From Bacteroidota bacterium (GTDB lineage Bacteria; Bacteroidota; Bacteroidia; Bacteroidales; VadinHA17): 11,470 nt of DNA. Position 1 is the first letter of the stretch. Each line of letters begins with the position of its first letter. Of this stretch, positions 1 through 6,584 are shown piece by piece. The translations under genes and the position numbers were made by a program. The notes below the pieces were generated by a model. That model did no database searches. It was not told where the DNA came from and saw only the letters and a list, made by a program, of their open reading frames with translations. Where the stretch lies: assembly GCA_021816545.1 (NCBI GenBank), contig JAKAXP010000060.1, positions 1 through 11,470 of the forward strand. Direction: 5' to 3'.

Positions 1-303
1 CATCTGACAGCGCAGAATTTTGCCCATAAAACAAAAAGCGGTATCGTGCTTGTTGATTTCTGGGCCGACTGGTGCATGCCCTGCAAGATGATGGCACCTA
101 TACTTAACGAAGTGGCCGAGGCCACGGAGGGTACGGCAACAATCTACAAGCTCAACGTGGATGAGCAGCAGCAGGTTGCAGCCAAATACGGCATCAGGAA
201 CATCCCCACGATGATCCTTTTCAAGGACGGGAAAGAGGTTGAAAGAATCATAGGAGTGAAGCCGAAGGATTATATCATTTCGAGCATCAACAAGGCAAAA
301 TAG
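1..303 (+). CDS. thioredoxin, 5' end cut off by the window
   Basis: Small cytoplasmic thiol-disulfide oxidoreductase that reduces protein disulfides through a CXXC pair. The reading frame is open from base 1, so the gene starts outside the window; the 100 visible codons are nearly the whole of a usual 105-110 residue thioredoxin, and only a few N-terminal residues should be missing. In window numbering the active site DFWADWCMPCK has its cysteines at 25 and 28, and the cis-proline motif RNIPT (Pro 69) precedes the usual FKDGK strand. The active site is WCMPC, not the canonical WCGPC, so redox potential or partners may differ. The GTG at 46 lies inside the conserved fold (it removes the first helix and strand) and is not the start. 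It converges with the glycosyltransferase gene downstream. The family is clear; trxA identity is not certain, since these bacteria usually carry several thioredoxins. Confidence 0.9.
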   Translation, partial: HLTAQNFAHKTKSGIVLVDFWADWCMPCKMMAPILNEVAEATEGTATIYKLNVDEQQQVAAKYGIRNIPTMILFKDGKEVERIIGVKPKDYIISSINKAK

Positions 304-316
304 GATAAATATGTTC

Positions 317-352
317 TGCGGATACTTGCCATGAGGCGCCTGGATATCCGCA
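317..352 (+). terminator. possible terminator hairpin after the thioredoxin gene
   Basis: TGCGGATA (317-324) is the exact reverse complement of TATCCGCA (345-352). The 20-base loop can form a smaller GCC/GGC hairpin, and a T-rich TTGCCTTTT follows. It sits 13 bases after the thioredoxin stop, in the gap between two convergent genes. The loop is long and the T-tract interrupted, so this is only a moderate candidate. Confidence 0.4.
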
Positions 353-405
353 TTGCCTTTTCCATATGTCTGTGTTAATTGGTTCGGAGGGTTTCCGGAA
401 GATAT

Positions 406-2475
406 TTATCTGCCGGAGCCCTCTCTTGCTTTATCATAGTCGGGTGCTTCGAGGAGCTGGTTGAAATTCGCCGAAGGTCTGATCCTGCCAAAGGAATCGA
501 AGTATGCCTCCCTCGTCATAGAATCCCAGTGAATTGCACCGTGATAATACTGGACATTGTAAAATATGCCGAGGGAGCTCAGCAGTATGAAGGCTGCCAG
601 GACAGAGCGGCTGACCCATTTTTTGCCGGAGGAAATGCCGGCAGAGAAGAGTGATGCGGATGACACTGCCATCAGTGCATAGCTGTCAATAAAGGCCCGC
701 TGCCCGAATCCCCCGCCGTACCACCAGCACCACCAGGAAAAGACAATATATATGTTCAGCGGAACGAAAACTGTCACAGCCAGGGCATGGGGAGACTTAA
801 GTTTCCAGAGGGTTATGATGCCTGAAAATGCGAAGATCATCAGTGGAGTATAGATAAAAAGGCCCTTCCGCCAGCTGAATAAGCCATTTATTATTGCCGG
901 GTCACCGAAGAAGAACCGTTCATTGCTCCCGTATGAAAAATAGAGCAATTGTCCGGTCATCTCCTTCCAGTAGATCATCTGCGGCACCCAGACTGCGACT
1001 ACTGCAATTGCAATAACGATAAGCAATCTGTAGTCAGCAATCATTTCCCTGAATCTCCGGCGCAGGCTGTCTGCCGAAACAATCCCGTACATCAAGAAAA
1101 TGAGGACTATCACAATGTTTGTCGGGCGTATCAGTGTAATCAACCCGAGCAGAAGTCCCAGTCTTGTCGCAGGCCATGCGCTCTTTTTGCCATCTGTGTG
1201 CCATTTCATTGAATACCAGGCAAATGCACTTATAAGAGCAAAGGAATAGACATGTGACATTGTTCCCTGGTAGAGGGTGTACCAGTAGAGGTTGGTCCCG
1301 ATGACAAATGCCGCCAGGACCACTGCTGTAATGACATCAGATGAATGCAGCAGGAGTATTTTCCTTAGGTATGCAAGTCCGGTGGCGAGGAAAAAAAGTG
1401 CCGCAACCAGGAGGAAGAATTTGTATGGAGGGGAATAACCGCCGGCATCGGCACCTGTTAAGAGCGCTGAAGCATGGCCTGCAAGGAAGAAGGGACTCCA
1501 GAGCATTGATAGGCCCATACTGGTTTTGATCACATATCTGCCCTTGGGCCCCTTATCTGGCCAAACTATGAATTTATGGGGACCCTGATAGTTATCAGCG
1601 AAGCTCAGTGACAGGTCATTGTAAATGAATGCGGCCGGGAGGTAGGCATAATATGAGATTGCATCCCATTCTATTACACGCCTTTCATCCTTCCAGTGCT
1701 TCTCATTCAGCATTACACCGACCATGAAAGTAATTAACAGGATGACTGTGAGAAGGGAAAGCCAGTTTTTACCTGCGAGCCCGTACCTGAACAGTTTGGC
1801 GGCTATCCCCAGTCCGTCGCCGAAATGAATCTTCTTGCCTTCGCTCTTTCTCCGCGGGGAGTATGTGACCGGCTCCTCTGCAAATTTCGTCCGGCTGTCC
1901 TTCAGTGCCTTGAACATCAGTTCGGTTTCAAAGCCGAACCTCTTTTCCGTGAGATTCAGGTTACCGAACAGCTCTTTCCTGAAGAGTTTATAGCCACAGG
2001 TAAGGTCGGTAATCTGTCTCCGTGTCATTCCGGCAGCTATGGCTGAAATTATCCTGTTAAGGATTATGGCTGCAGTTGCATGCCCGGGATGCCCTTTTGC
2101 TGCCGAGAAGCGGGTTCCGCTTACAAGGTCGAGGTCATCCCGGTACATCCTTTCAACCAGTGCCGGGATGTCTGCCGGATCAAGTTCGAGATCGGCATCC
2201 TGGATGATGATTGTGTCGCCCTGCGCTTCTTTCACCCCAACCGCTACGGCAGCACCCTTGCCCGAGTTGACCGGGAGACTGATGATCCTTGTCTTTGGGT
2301 ATCCTTCGGCTGCTTTTTCTACCAGGCCGGCTGATCCGTCAGTTGAGCAGTCGTCGACAATCAGCACCTCCACCTGCCTCACGAAGCCCGGCATGACGGT
2401 TTTGCGGATCCGCTCCAGCGTCACCTCAATTGTGCCGGCTTCATTATAGGCGGGGATGATTATGGTTAGGTACAA
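406..2475 (-). CDS. family 2 glycosyltransferase fused to a polytopic membrane domain
   Basis: A 689-residue two-part protein. Residues 1-235 are a GT-A glycosyltransferase of the dolichyl-phosphate-sugar synthase (DPM1/DPG synthase) type: IIIPAYNE (5-12), DDCSTDGS (41-48), NSGKGAAVAVG (70-80), the metal-binding DAD (93-95), DLTCGYKLFR (157-166) and GFETEL (181-186). Such enzymes usually load a sugar from a nucleotide donor onto a polyprenyl phosphate at the cytoplasmic face. From about 239 to 640 there are roughly eight to ten hydrophobic segments (for example 239-256, 352-372, 437-466, 482-503, 563-583 and 620-640) and a conserved-looking WDAISYYAYLPAAFIYNDL stretch (270-288), resembling polytopic GT-C-like proteins of Bacteroidota. 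Inference: one chain makes a lipid-linked sugar and then transfers or flips it. The start is TTG at 2475; an in-frame stop lies five codons upstream and the next Met (28) is inside the fold, so TTG is effectively forced. Acceptor and sugar are unknown. Confidence 0.85.
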   Translation of the reverse strand: MYLTIIIPAYNEAGTIEVTLERIRKTVMPGFVRQVEVLIVDDCSTDGSAGLVEKAAEGYPKTRIISLPVNSGKGAAVAVGVKEAQGDTIIIQDADLELDPADIPALVERMYRDDLDLVSGTRFSAAKGHPGHATAAIILNRIISAIAAGMTRRQITDLTCGYKLFRKELFGNLNLTEKRFGFETELMFKALKDSRTKFAEEPVTYSPRRKSEGKKIHFGDGLGIAAKLFRYGLAGKNWLSLLTVILLITFMVGVMLNEKHWKDERRVIEWDAISYYAYLPAAFIYNDLSLSFADNYQGPHKFIVWPDKGPKGRYVIKTSMGLSMLWSPFFLAGHASALLTGADAGGYSPPYKFFLLVAALFFLATGLAYLRKILLLHSSDVITAVVLAAFVIGTNLYWYTLYQGTMSHVYSFALISAFAWYSMKWHTDGKKSAWPATRLGLLLGLITLIRPTNIVIVLIFLMYGIVSADSLRRRFREMIADYRLLIVIAIAVVAVWVPQMIYWKEMTGQLLYFSYGSNERFFFGDPAIINGLFSWRKGLFIYTPLMIFAFSGIITLWKLKSPHALAVTVFVPLNIYIVFSWWCWWYGGGFGQRAFIDSYALMAVSSASLFSAGISSGKKWVSRSVLAAFILLSSLGIFYNVQYYHGAIHWDSMTREAYFDSFGRIRPSANFNQLLEAPDYDKAREGSGR

Positions 2476-2666
2476 AGCCTGATCCTGTTATCGGATAAAG
2501 GTACTATTTATTCAATAAGGCAAGAGGGGGCCGATCCGCCAGCTGGCGGAGAAGGAGCCAGGCTGTAGGGAAGGCCTTAGTGTTGGCAACGATTTACTGC
2601 CGACTGCCAACTGGTACTGCCGACTGATACTGCTGCAGGGGAGGAATAGTGTTGGCAACGACATCC
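2476..2666. repeat. non-coding repeat-rich gap
   Basis: No credible gene lies here. Visible items are a perfect 16-base palindrome TCCGCCAGCTGGCGGA at 2535-2550; a 15-base direct repeat TAGTGTTGGCAACGA at 2578-2592 and 2647-2661; and between them a short run built on an ACTGCCR-like heptamer, including TACTGCCGACTG at 2595-2606 and again at 2615-2626. This looks like degenerate intergenic repeat DNA. A weak reading frame across it is made of repeat translation and overlaps the next gene, so it is not called. Confidence 0.6.
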
Positions 2667-2699
2667 AAAAATAAAAAAGAGACCCGTGTGGATCTCTTT
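2667..2699 (-). terminator. intrinsic terminator of the small Gly/Arg-rich protein gene
   Basis: Read on the minus strand, AAAGAGATCC pairs with GGGTCTCTTT around an ACAC loop (10 pairs, one T-G), followed by TTTATTTTT. The arms are at 2690-2699 and 2676-2685 on the plus strand. It begins 23 bases after the stop codon of the gene at 2723. Confidence 0.8.
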
Positions 2700-2722
2700 C
2701 TGCATTTAACCGTGGGTGGGGT

Positions 2723-3088
2723 TTATTTCTTTTCAGGGGCTGTTGCCAGGTTATCGCAGACGCCGTCCTTATTGGCATCAACGAATGCAGGACCCTGTCC
2801 GTTATGAAGGCCTCTGCCCGGGGCAACTCTCTGCCCGCGGCCTGCACCCCTCCCGGCCATCATGCCATTACCTCTGCCGGCACCTCTTCCGGCCATCATT
2901 CCATGACCGCGGGGGTGTCTTTTACCCGGACCCTGGGCCTGTCCGTAGTGCAGACCCTGGCCGTTTCGAAGACACTGCTCCTGGCCCTGGCCGGGCTGAA
3001 CCTGAGGTGCAGTCTGTGCTGTCTGTCCTGCGGCAAAGACCGTCATAGCGGAAAATGCCACCACCATAAAGAATAGTTTCGTTTTCAT
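2723..3088 (-). CDS. small secreted Gly/Arg/Met/His-rich protein with calcium-loop-like motif
   Basis: A 121-residue protein of unknown function. Residues 1-20 form a signal peptide (MKTK, then a hydrophobic core ending FAAG), so export is likely. The mature chain is low-complexity, rich in Gly, Gln, Arg, His and Met. It contains a tandem 12-residue repeat at 62-73 and 74-85 (H/N-GMMAGRGAGRG) and one cysteine in each half (39 and 111). Near the C-terminus FVDANKDGVCDN (102-113) resembles the DxNxDG loop of EF-hand or dockerin-like calcium sites. The gene lies 114 bp downstream of copA on the same strand and has its own terminator, so it may be co-transcribed with copA. Met and His clusters beside a copper exporter suggest envelope metal binding; this is inference from composition and position only. 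The start ATG at 3088 is fixed by the signal peptide. Confidence 0.75.
   Translation of the reverse strand: MKTKLFFMVVAFSAMTVFAAGQTAQTAPQVQPGQGQEQCLRNGQGLHYGQAQGPGKRHPRGHGMMAGRGAGRGNGMMAGRGAGRGQRVAPGRGLHNGQGPAFVDANKDGVCDNLATAPEKK
2834..2905 (-). repeat. 36-bp tandem repeat inside the Gly/Arg-rich gene
   Basis: Two in-frame copies of a 36-base unit encode residues 62-73 and 74-85 of the small secreted protein. They differ at the first codon (His or Asn) and at some synonymous positions. An in-frame duplication is the simplest origin, and copy number could vary between strains. Confidence 0.75.
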
Positions 3089-3202
3089 GAGTGATTGTAA
3101 TTTGTTATTGATTTGGATAATTGTCCCTGTTTACAATTACACAGATGAAACGAATGCGCAAAGGTTTAACGCGGCAGCAGAAAAGTTTAAGAAAAAAATA
3201 TT

Positions 3203-5419
3203 CTACAGTTTGAGTTTTCTGAGTCTCAATGCATTCCACACTACTGAGACAGAGCTGAAACTCATTGCTGCAGCAGCAAACATTGGATTAAGCAACGGAC
3301 CGCCGAAAAGATGCAGAAAGCCCATGGCCACGGGGATGCCCAGTATATTGTAGAAGAATGCCCAGAAGAGGTTCTGTTTGATATTCAGGATAGTGCTGTG
3401 ACTAAGTTTCAGTGTGCGTACCACATCGCCAAGATCATTTTTAATAAGTACCACATCGGCTGCCTCAATAGCCACATCTGTTCCTGAGCCGATTGCAATA
3501 CCCACATCGGCGGTGGCGAGTGCAGGTGCATCGTTTATGCCGTCACCCACCATGATGACACTTTTGCCGCTGTTACTGATCTTTCTTATCTCCCCGGCCT
3601 TGTCGCCCGGCAAGACACCTGCAATTACCCTTTCAATGCCGGCCTCGGAGGCAATCCGTTCTGCAGTCTGAATACTGTCACCTGTTATCATCATCACCTC
3701 AAGCTCCATGGCTTTCATTTCAGTGATTGCTGATGCCGAGCCTGGCCTGATAGTGTCGGCCACCGCAATCACTCCAAGGCATTGACCATTCGCAGCCACA
3801 TACATCACGGTCTTTCCATTGACAGAAAGATCATCTGCAGCTTTGTCTGCCCCGGAAGTTTCGACTTTTCGCTCACTCATCAGTCTTTTGCTGCCGGCAA
3901 GGACATGGCTGCCATCGACAGCTGCTTCAACACCGTAACCGGGAAGGGCACTGAATCTTTCGGGAGCTGAGAAGGTGTATCGCTTTTCCTCTGCAAAACT
4001 GATAACAGCTTTTGCCACCGGATGCTCAGACCGGCTCTCCGCGCTGGCGGCCAGCGAGGCCAGCGTCTTTTCATCCGTACCGGTCACCGGAACAATGTCA
4101 GTTACCACAGGGACTCCGGTTGTGACTGTACCGGTTTTGTCAAGCACTATCACTCTGGCTTTGCGTGCCGTTTCAAGGGCTTCACCACCCTTGATCAGTA
4201 TGCCTTGCTGCGCACCCCTGCCAGTCCCAACCATCACCGCCACCGGTGTGGCAAGCCCTAATGCGCAGGGACACGCAATAATCAGAACTGAGATGAGCAC
4301 CCTGAATGCCAGCTGGAAATCACCTGTTCCAATAAGCCAGGCTGTTCCTGACAGGAATGCCAGGCTCATGACAACAGGTACAAATATGCCCGATATTTTG
4401 TCCGCAAGTCTCGCGATGGGTGCTTTTGACCCCTGCGCCTCCTCCATGAGTTTGACAATCCGGGCGAGGGTTGTTTCACTGCCAACCCTGGTGGCCCGGT
4501 ATGTTACCGAGCCGTTAAGGTTGATACTCCCACCGGTGACTTCAGATCCTTCGCTCTTTTCAACCGGTATGCTTTCTCCGGTAAGCATTGACTCATCAGC
4601 GGAGGTAAGTCCGCTGGTGACAATCCCGTCAGTCGGGTACCGTTCTCCGGGTCTGACTACGACAAGCTCATCCACCTTTACCTTTGATGCCGGTACCGTC
4701 TTCTCCTTACCATCTCTTATAACGGTTGCCAGGGGAGGTGCCAGCGAAAGGAGCTGACGTATTGCATTGCCGGCCTTTGCCTTTGACCGCGCCTCGAGAA
4801 ACCGCCCCATCGTTATCAGGGTGATGATTGTTGCGGCTGATTCATAATAAAGATTATGTACAAAGTGGGTGTCCCCGCCTGCAATGCGGAATGTGGCGTA
4901 AATGCCGTACAGGAATGCGGCAGCAGTACCCATGGCCACAAGGGTGTCCATACCTGGATTGCCCCTTAAAAGTGTCTTTGTTCCTGCAATGTAAAAACTG
5001 CGTCCGGTGATTATTACCGGTGTGGTAAGCATTAACTGGAGAAAAGCGAAGGAGAGAGGACTGGCCTCCGGTGATATGATACCAGGCAACTTCGCCCCGG
5101 CCATGGCCGACATTGTTAGTACGAGTAGCGGGACTGTAAATACAAGAGACCATATCAGCCTTTTTCTCAGCTTTTCAGACTCCGGAATGGATGCTCTCCG
5201 TTCCTTCTCATCATCAATGGCCTTGTAACCGGCCTTGTTTACGGCTTCAACTACCTGTTCTACAGATGTTTTTCTGTCATCATAGGAGATCGTCAGCCGT
5301 TCCGTTGCAAGGTTGACACTGGCAAATGTGATCCCCTCCACTTTTGCCGCGGCTTTTTCCACATGTGCTGCGCATGAGGCGCAGTTCATCCCTTCTATGG
5401 CAAATGATTTTTCGCTCAT
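3203..5419 (-). CDS. copA: Cu(I)-exporting P1B-type ATPase
   Basis: A 738-residue inner-membrane pump that uses ATP to export Cu(I) from the cytoplasm. Domains in order: one N-terminal heavy-metal-associated domain with GMNCASCA (Cys 13 and 16); two leading membrane helices (about 88-107 and 122-143) and two more (about 158-177, 193-206); actuator domain with TGES (280-283); membrane CPC motif (383-385) in ACPCALGLATP; phosphorylation site DKTGT (Asp 427); the P1B-type SEHP motif (His 466, Pro 467); and the hinge GDGINDAPAL (625-634). Tyr-Asn at 690-691 and MSFSS at 719-723 in the last two helices match the Cu(I)-selective P1B-1 pattern, not the Ag/Zn/Cd/Co types. Length is normal for a one-HMA CopA and all catalytic residues are present. 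The ATG start lies 13 bases downstream of a TAACTTTG promoter element. No copper-responsive regulator gene is in the window. Confidence 0.96.
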   Translation of the reverse strand: MSEKSFAIEGMNCASCAAHVEKAAAKVEGITFASVNLATERLTISYDDRKTSVEQVVEAVNKAGYKAIDDEKERRASIPESEKLRKRLIWSLVFTVPLLVLTMSAMAGAKLPGIISPEASPLSFAFLQLMLTTPVIITGRSFYIAGTKTLLRGNPGMDTLVAMGTAAAFLYGIYATFRIAGGDTHFVHNLYYESAATIITLITMGRFLEARSKAKAGNAIRQLLSLAPPLATVIRDGKEKTVPASKVKVDELVVVRPGERYPTDGIVTSGLTSADESMLTGESIPVEKSEGSEVTGGSINLNGSVTYRATRVGSETTLARIVKLMEEAQGSKAPIARLADKISGIFVPVVMSLAFLSGTAWLIGTGDFQLAFRVLISVLIIACPCALGLATPVAVMVGTGRGAQQGILIKGGEALETARKARVIVLDKTGTVTTGVPVVTDIVPVTGTDEKTLASLAASAESRSEHPVAKAVISFAEEKRYTFSAPERFSALPGYGVEAAVDGSHVLAGSKRLMSERKVETSGADKAADDLSVNGKTVMYVAANGQCLGVIAVADTIRPGSASAITEMKAMELEVMMITGDSIQTAERIASEAGIERVIAGVLPGDKAGEIRKISNSGKSVIMVGDGINDAPALATADVGIAIGSGTDVAIEAADVVLIKNDLGDVVRTLKLSHSTILNIKQNLFWAFFYNILGIPVAMGFLHLFGGPLLNPMFAAAAMSFSSVSVVWNALRLRKLKL

Positions 5420-5432
5420 CGTTTCAATGTTG

Positions 5433-5440
5433 CAAAGTTA
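5433..5440 (-). promoter_or_regulatory. -7 promoter element of copA
   Basis: The minus strand reads TAACTTTG, a perfect match to the Bacteroidota TAnnTTTG element, ending 13 bases before the copA ATG. That predicts a very short leader. I see no good -33 TTTG at the usual spacing, so the promoter may need an activator. Confidence 0.55.
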
Positions 5441-5533
5441 AAACAATGTGCTGTCAATAAAGTTGAAACCTCGCAAATGCATCCTGGTTGGAATTCCGAC
5501 ATCGGGGACAGGGATGAAAACCAAATCCCGATA

Positions 5534-6037
5534 CTAGTTATTCTGTACCTCGGCAAAAAGTATCATATAATTGTGACCAAACTTCTTGGCACATTTCGGG
5601 CAGTAGGCGTAATGCACATAGTAGTCCTTCGCCTTTTTTCCTGTCTCCGCCAGGTACTTATCCATCACTCTGATGAACTTAGGTATGTCGTTATATTCAC
5701 CGTCGAATGTCCTGCTGATGAAATTTCCGGACATGGCAACATTATTTTCTCCGGGAACTTCCTTCTCAACCGAAATGAGGATATCCGACCTGAAGGCAGA
5801 CGGGTCATGGAACAGAACAAGCGTGCTTGTTTTATCAGGCTCTGCAGATCCGGATGATTCAATTGACTTCCACATCCTTGTGATCTTCCTGCCGATAGTC
5901 GGCGGAAATGGAATGTGGAAAAGGGTCGGCAGGGAGTCTTTGACGAATTTTCTGCTCTCCCATATGTGCGTTTTACCGTCCCACTTTTCAGGGTGGAATT
6001 CAGGGCAGCATTCCTGGGTTTGTGGCTTAGTATTCAT
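5534..6037 (-). CDS. conserved protein of unknown function ('hydrolase'-labelled family)
   Basis: A 167-residue soluble protein with no signal peptide or membrane segment. It resembles a family common in Bacteroidota and Firmicutes that databases often label 'hydrolase' without experimental support. Features in order: CCPEFHPEKWDGK near the N-terminus (Cys 10 and 11), a Phe-Val-Lys-Asp strand (31-34), SVEKEVPGENNVAMSGNF (89-106), FDGEYNDIPKF (111-121), and a C-terminal CPKC pair (146-149) followed by KKFGHNYMILFAEV. The double Cys and the CPKC could bind a metal or act in redox chemistry; neither is shown. The ATG at 6037 is preferred over an upstream start at 6079, because the family begins just before the CCPEF block and the extra 14 residues look unrelated. 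It lies upstream of copA on the same strand, but copA has its own promoter element. Function not assigned. Confidence 0.75.
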   Translation of the reverse strand: MNTKPQTQECCPEFHPEKWDGKTHIWESRKFVKDSLPTLFHIPFPPTIGRKITRMWKSIESSGSAEPDKTSTLVLFHDPSAFRSDILISVEKEVPGENNVAMSGNFISRTFDGEYNDIPKFIRVMDKYLAETGKKAKDYYVHYAYCPKCAKKFGHNYMILFAEVQNN

Positions 6038-6103
6038 TTTATTGAAGTGATAGTGGTCTCTTCCCAAAAGGACTAACAAGTTACGAAATCCGTGAAATCA
6101 AGT

Positions 6104-6137
6104 TTAACCGGTATTTGTTTAATGGATACCGGATTAA
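6104..6137. promoter_or_regulatory. inverted repeat upstream of the unknown-function gene
   Basis: TTAACCGGTAT (6104-6114) pairs with ATACCGG-A-TTAA (6126-6137), giving 11 pairs with one bulged A and an 11-base loop. It lies 67-100 bases upstream of the ATG at 6037, a position that fits an operator or a structured leader. There is no T-tract, so it is not a terminator. Confidence 0.4.
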
Positions 6138-6395
6138 CTGAGGTGAAAGGGGGTTACTAGCTGCGGAAGTGATCTTCTGCCGGGTAACCTGCAACTGACA
6201 ATACAGGGATACGTGGGGAAGTTAAAGGGATTACCTGCGGTGATCAGTGGATTACTCTCCGCCGGCTGGCGGATCGTGATCCCTTGATGGGGAACCTGCA
6301 ACTGACAATACAAGTATGCGCCTGGCGCATGCACTTCTGTTTTCAGCGTTTCCCCTCATAAGCAAGCTCATTCGGCGAACCTCTGAAAAACAGAA
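6138..6395. repeat. non-coding repeat cluster beside the tRNA gene
   Basis: No protein gene is supported here. Contents: an inverted repeat GGTTAC/GTAACC enclosing a CGGAAG...CTTC hairpin (about 6152-6189); two direct copies of a 20-base unit containing GCAACTGACAATACA at 6186-6205 and 6293-6312, 107 bp apart; a near-palindrome TCCGCCGGCTGGCGGA at 6258-6273, a one-base variant of the palindrome at 2535; and a hairpin with arms ATGCGC/GCGCAT around 6316-6330. The short frames across it look like repeat translation. Confidence 0.6.
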
Positions 6396-6421
6396 GCCGT
6401 ACTGCCTTGCAGCAGTACGGC
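6381..6421 (-). terminator. intrinsic terminator of tRNA-Ser
   Basis: On the minus strand GCCGTACTGC pairs perfectly with GCAGTACGGC (plus-strand arms 6412-6421 and 6396-6405, six-base loop) and is followed by TTCTGTTTTT. The hairpin begins 15 bases after the tRNA 3' end, as expected for a single-tRNA transcript. Confidence 0.85.
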
Positions 6422-6436
6422 CTGTATTGTCAGTTG

Positions 6437-6523
6437 CGGAGAGAGAGGGATTCGAACCCTCGGTCCAGTTGCCCGGACAACGGTTTTCGAGACCGCCCCA
6501 ATCGACCACTCTGGCATCTCTCC
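6437..6523 (-). tRNA. tRNA-Ser(CGA)
   Basis: On the minus strand the gene reads as a class II tRNA of 87 bases. The acceptor arms GGAGAGA and TCTCTCC pair fully; GCCAGAGTGG begins the D arm; the anticodon stem GCGGT/ACCGT encloses the loop CTCGAAA, giving anticodon CGA (reads UCG serine codons). A long variable arm with GTCC/GGAC pairing is typical of serine tRNAs, and the T arm is GAGGG-TTCGAAT-CCCTC. The discriminator base is G (6437), and CCA is not encoded. It has its own promoter element and terminator, so it is probably a single-gene unit. Confidence 0.95.
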
Positions 6524-6555
6524 GGACTCGCCATACCCACGGGGCATAGCGGCTG

Positions 6556-6563
6556 CAAATATA
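6556..6563 (-). promoter_or_regulatory. -7 promoter element of tRNA-Ser
   Basis: The minus strand reads TATATTTG, an exact TAnnTTTG match, 32 bases upstream of the first tRNA base. This spacing fits transcription starting in a short leader removed by RNase P. No convincing -33 element is visible. Confidence 0.5.
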
Positions 6564-6584
6564 ACTGAATTTCTTAAGAGTGAT

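Noticed and set aside
2512..2847. 111-codon minus-strand frame in the repeat-rich gap
   Set aside because: It overlaps the Gly/Arg-rich gene in another frame, crosses that gene's terminator and translates intergenic repeats; no recognisable protein features.
2834..2905. CRISPR-like array
   Set aside because: Only two adjacent 36-base copies with no spacers, inside an open reading frame and in phase with codons: a coding tandem repeat.
3975..4757. Long open frame (260 codons) on the plus strand opposite copA
   Set aside because: It is fully antisense to the strongly conserved copA coding sequence, and its product is low-complexity Ser/Thr/Pro-rich with no family resemblance. It is a shadow of copA codon use.
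5501..5532. ATCGGG/CCCGAT inverted repeat after the unknown-function gene as a terminator
   Set aside because: The loop is about 20 bases, alternative GGGAT/ATCCC pairing competes with it, and no T-tract follows on the minus strand. Too weak to call.
6134..6334. 66-codon minus-strand frame in the tRNA-proximal gap
   Set aside because: It translates the direct repeats and palindrome, has no homologue I recognise, and shows no protein-like features.
6316..6350. ATGCGC/GCGCAT hairpin followed by CTTCTGTTTTC as a plus-strand terminator
   Set aside because: No plus-strand gene lies upstream for it to end, and the T-run is short and broken. It is recorded only as part of the repeat cluster.
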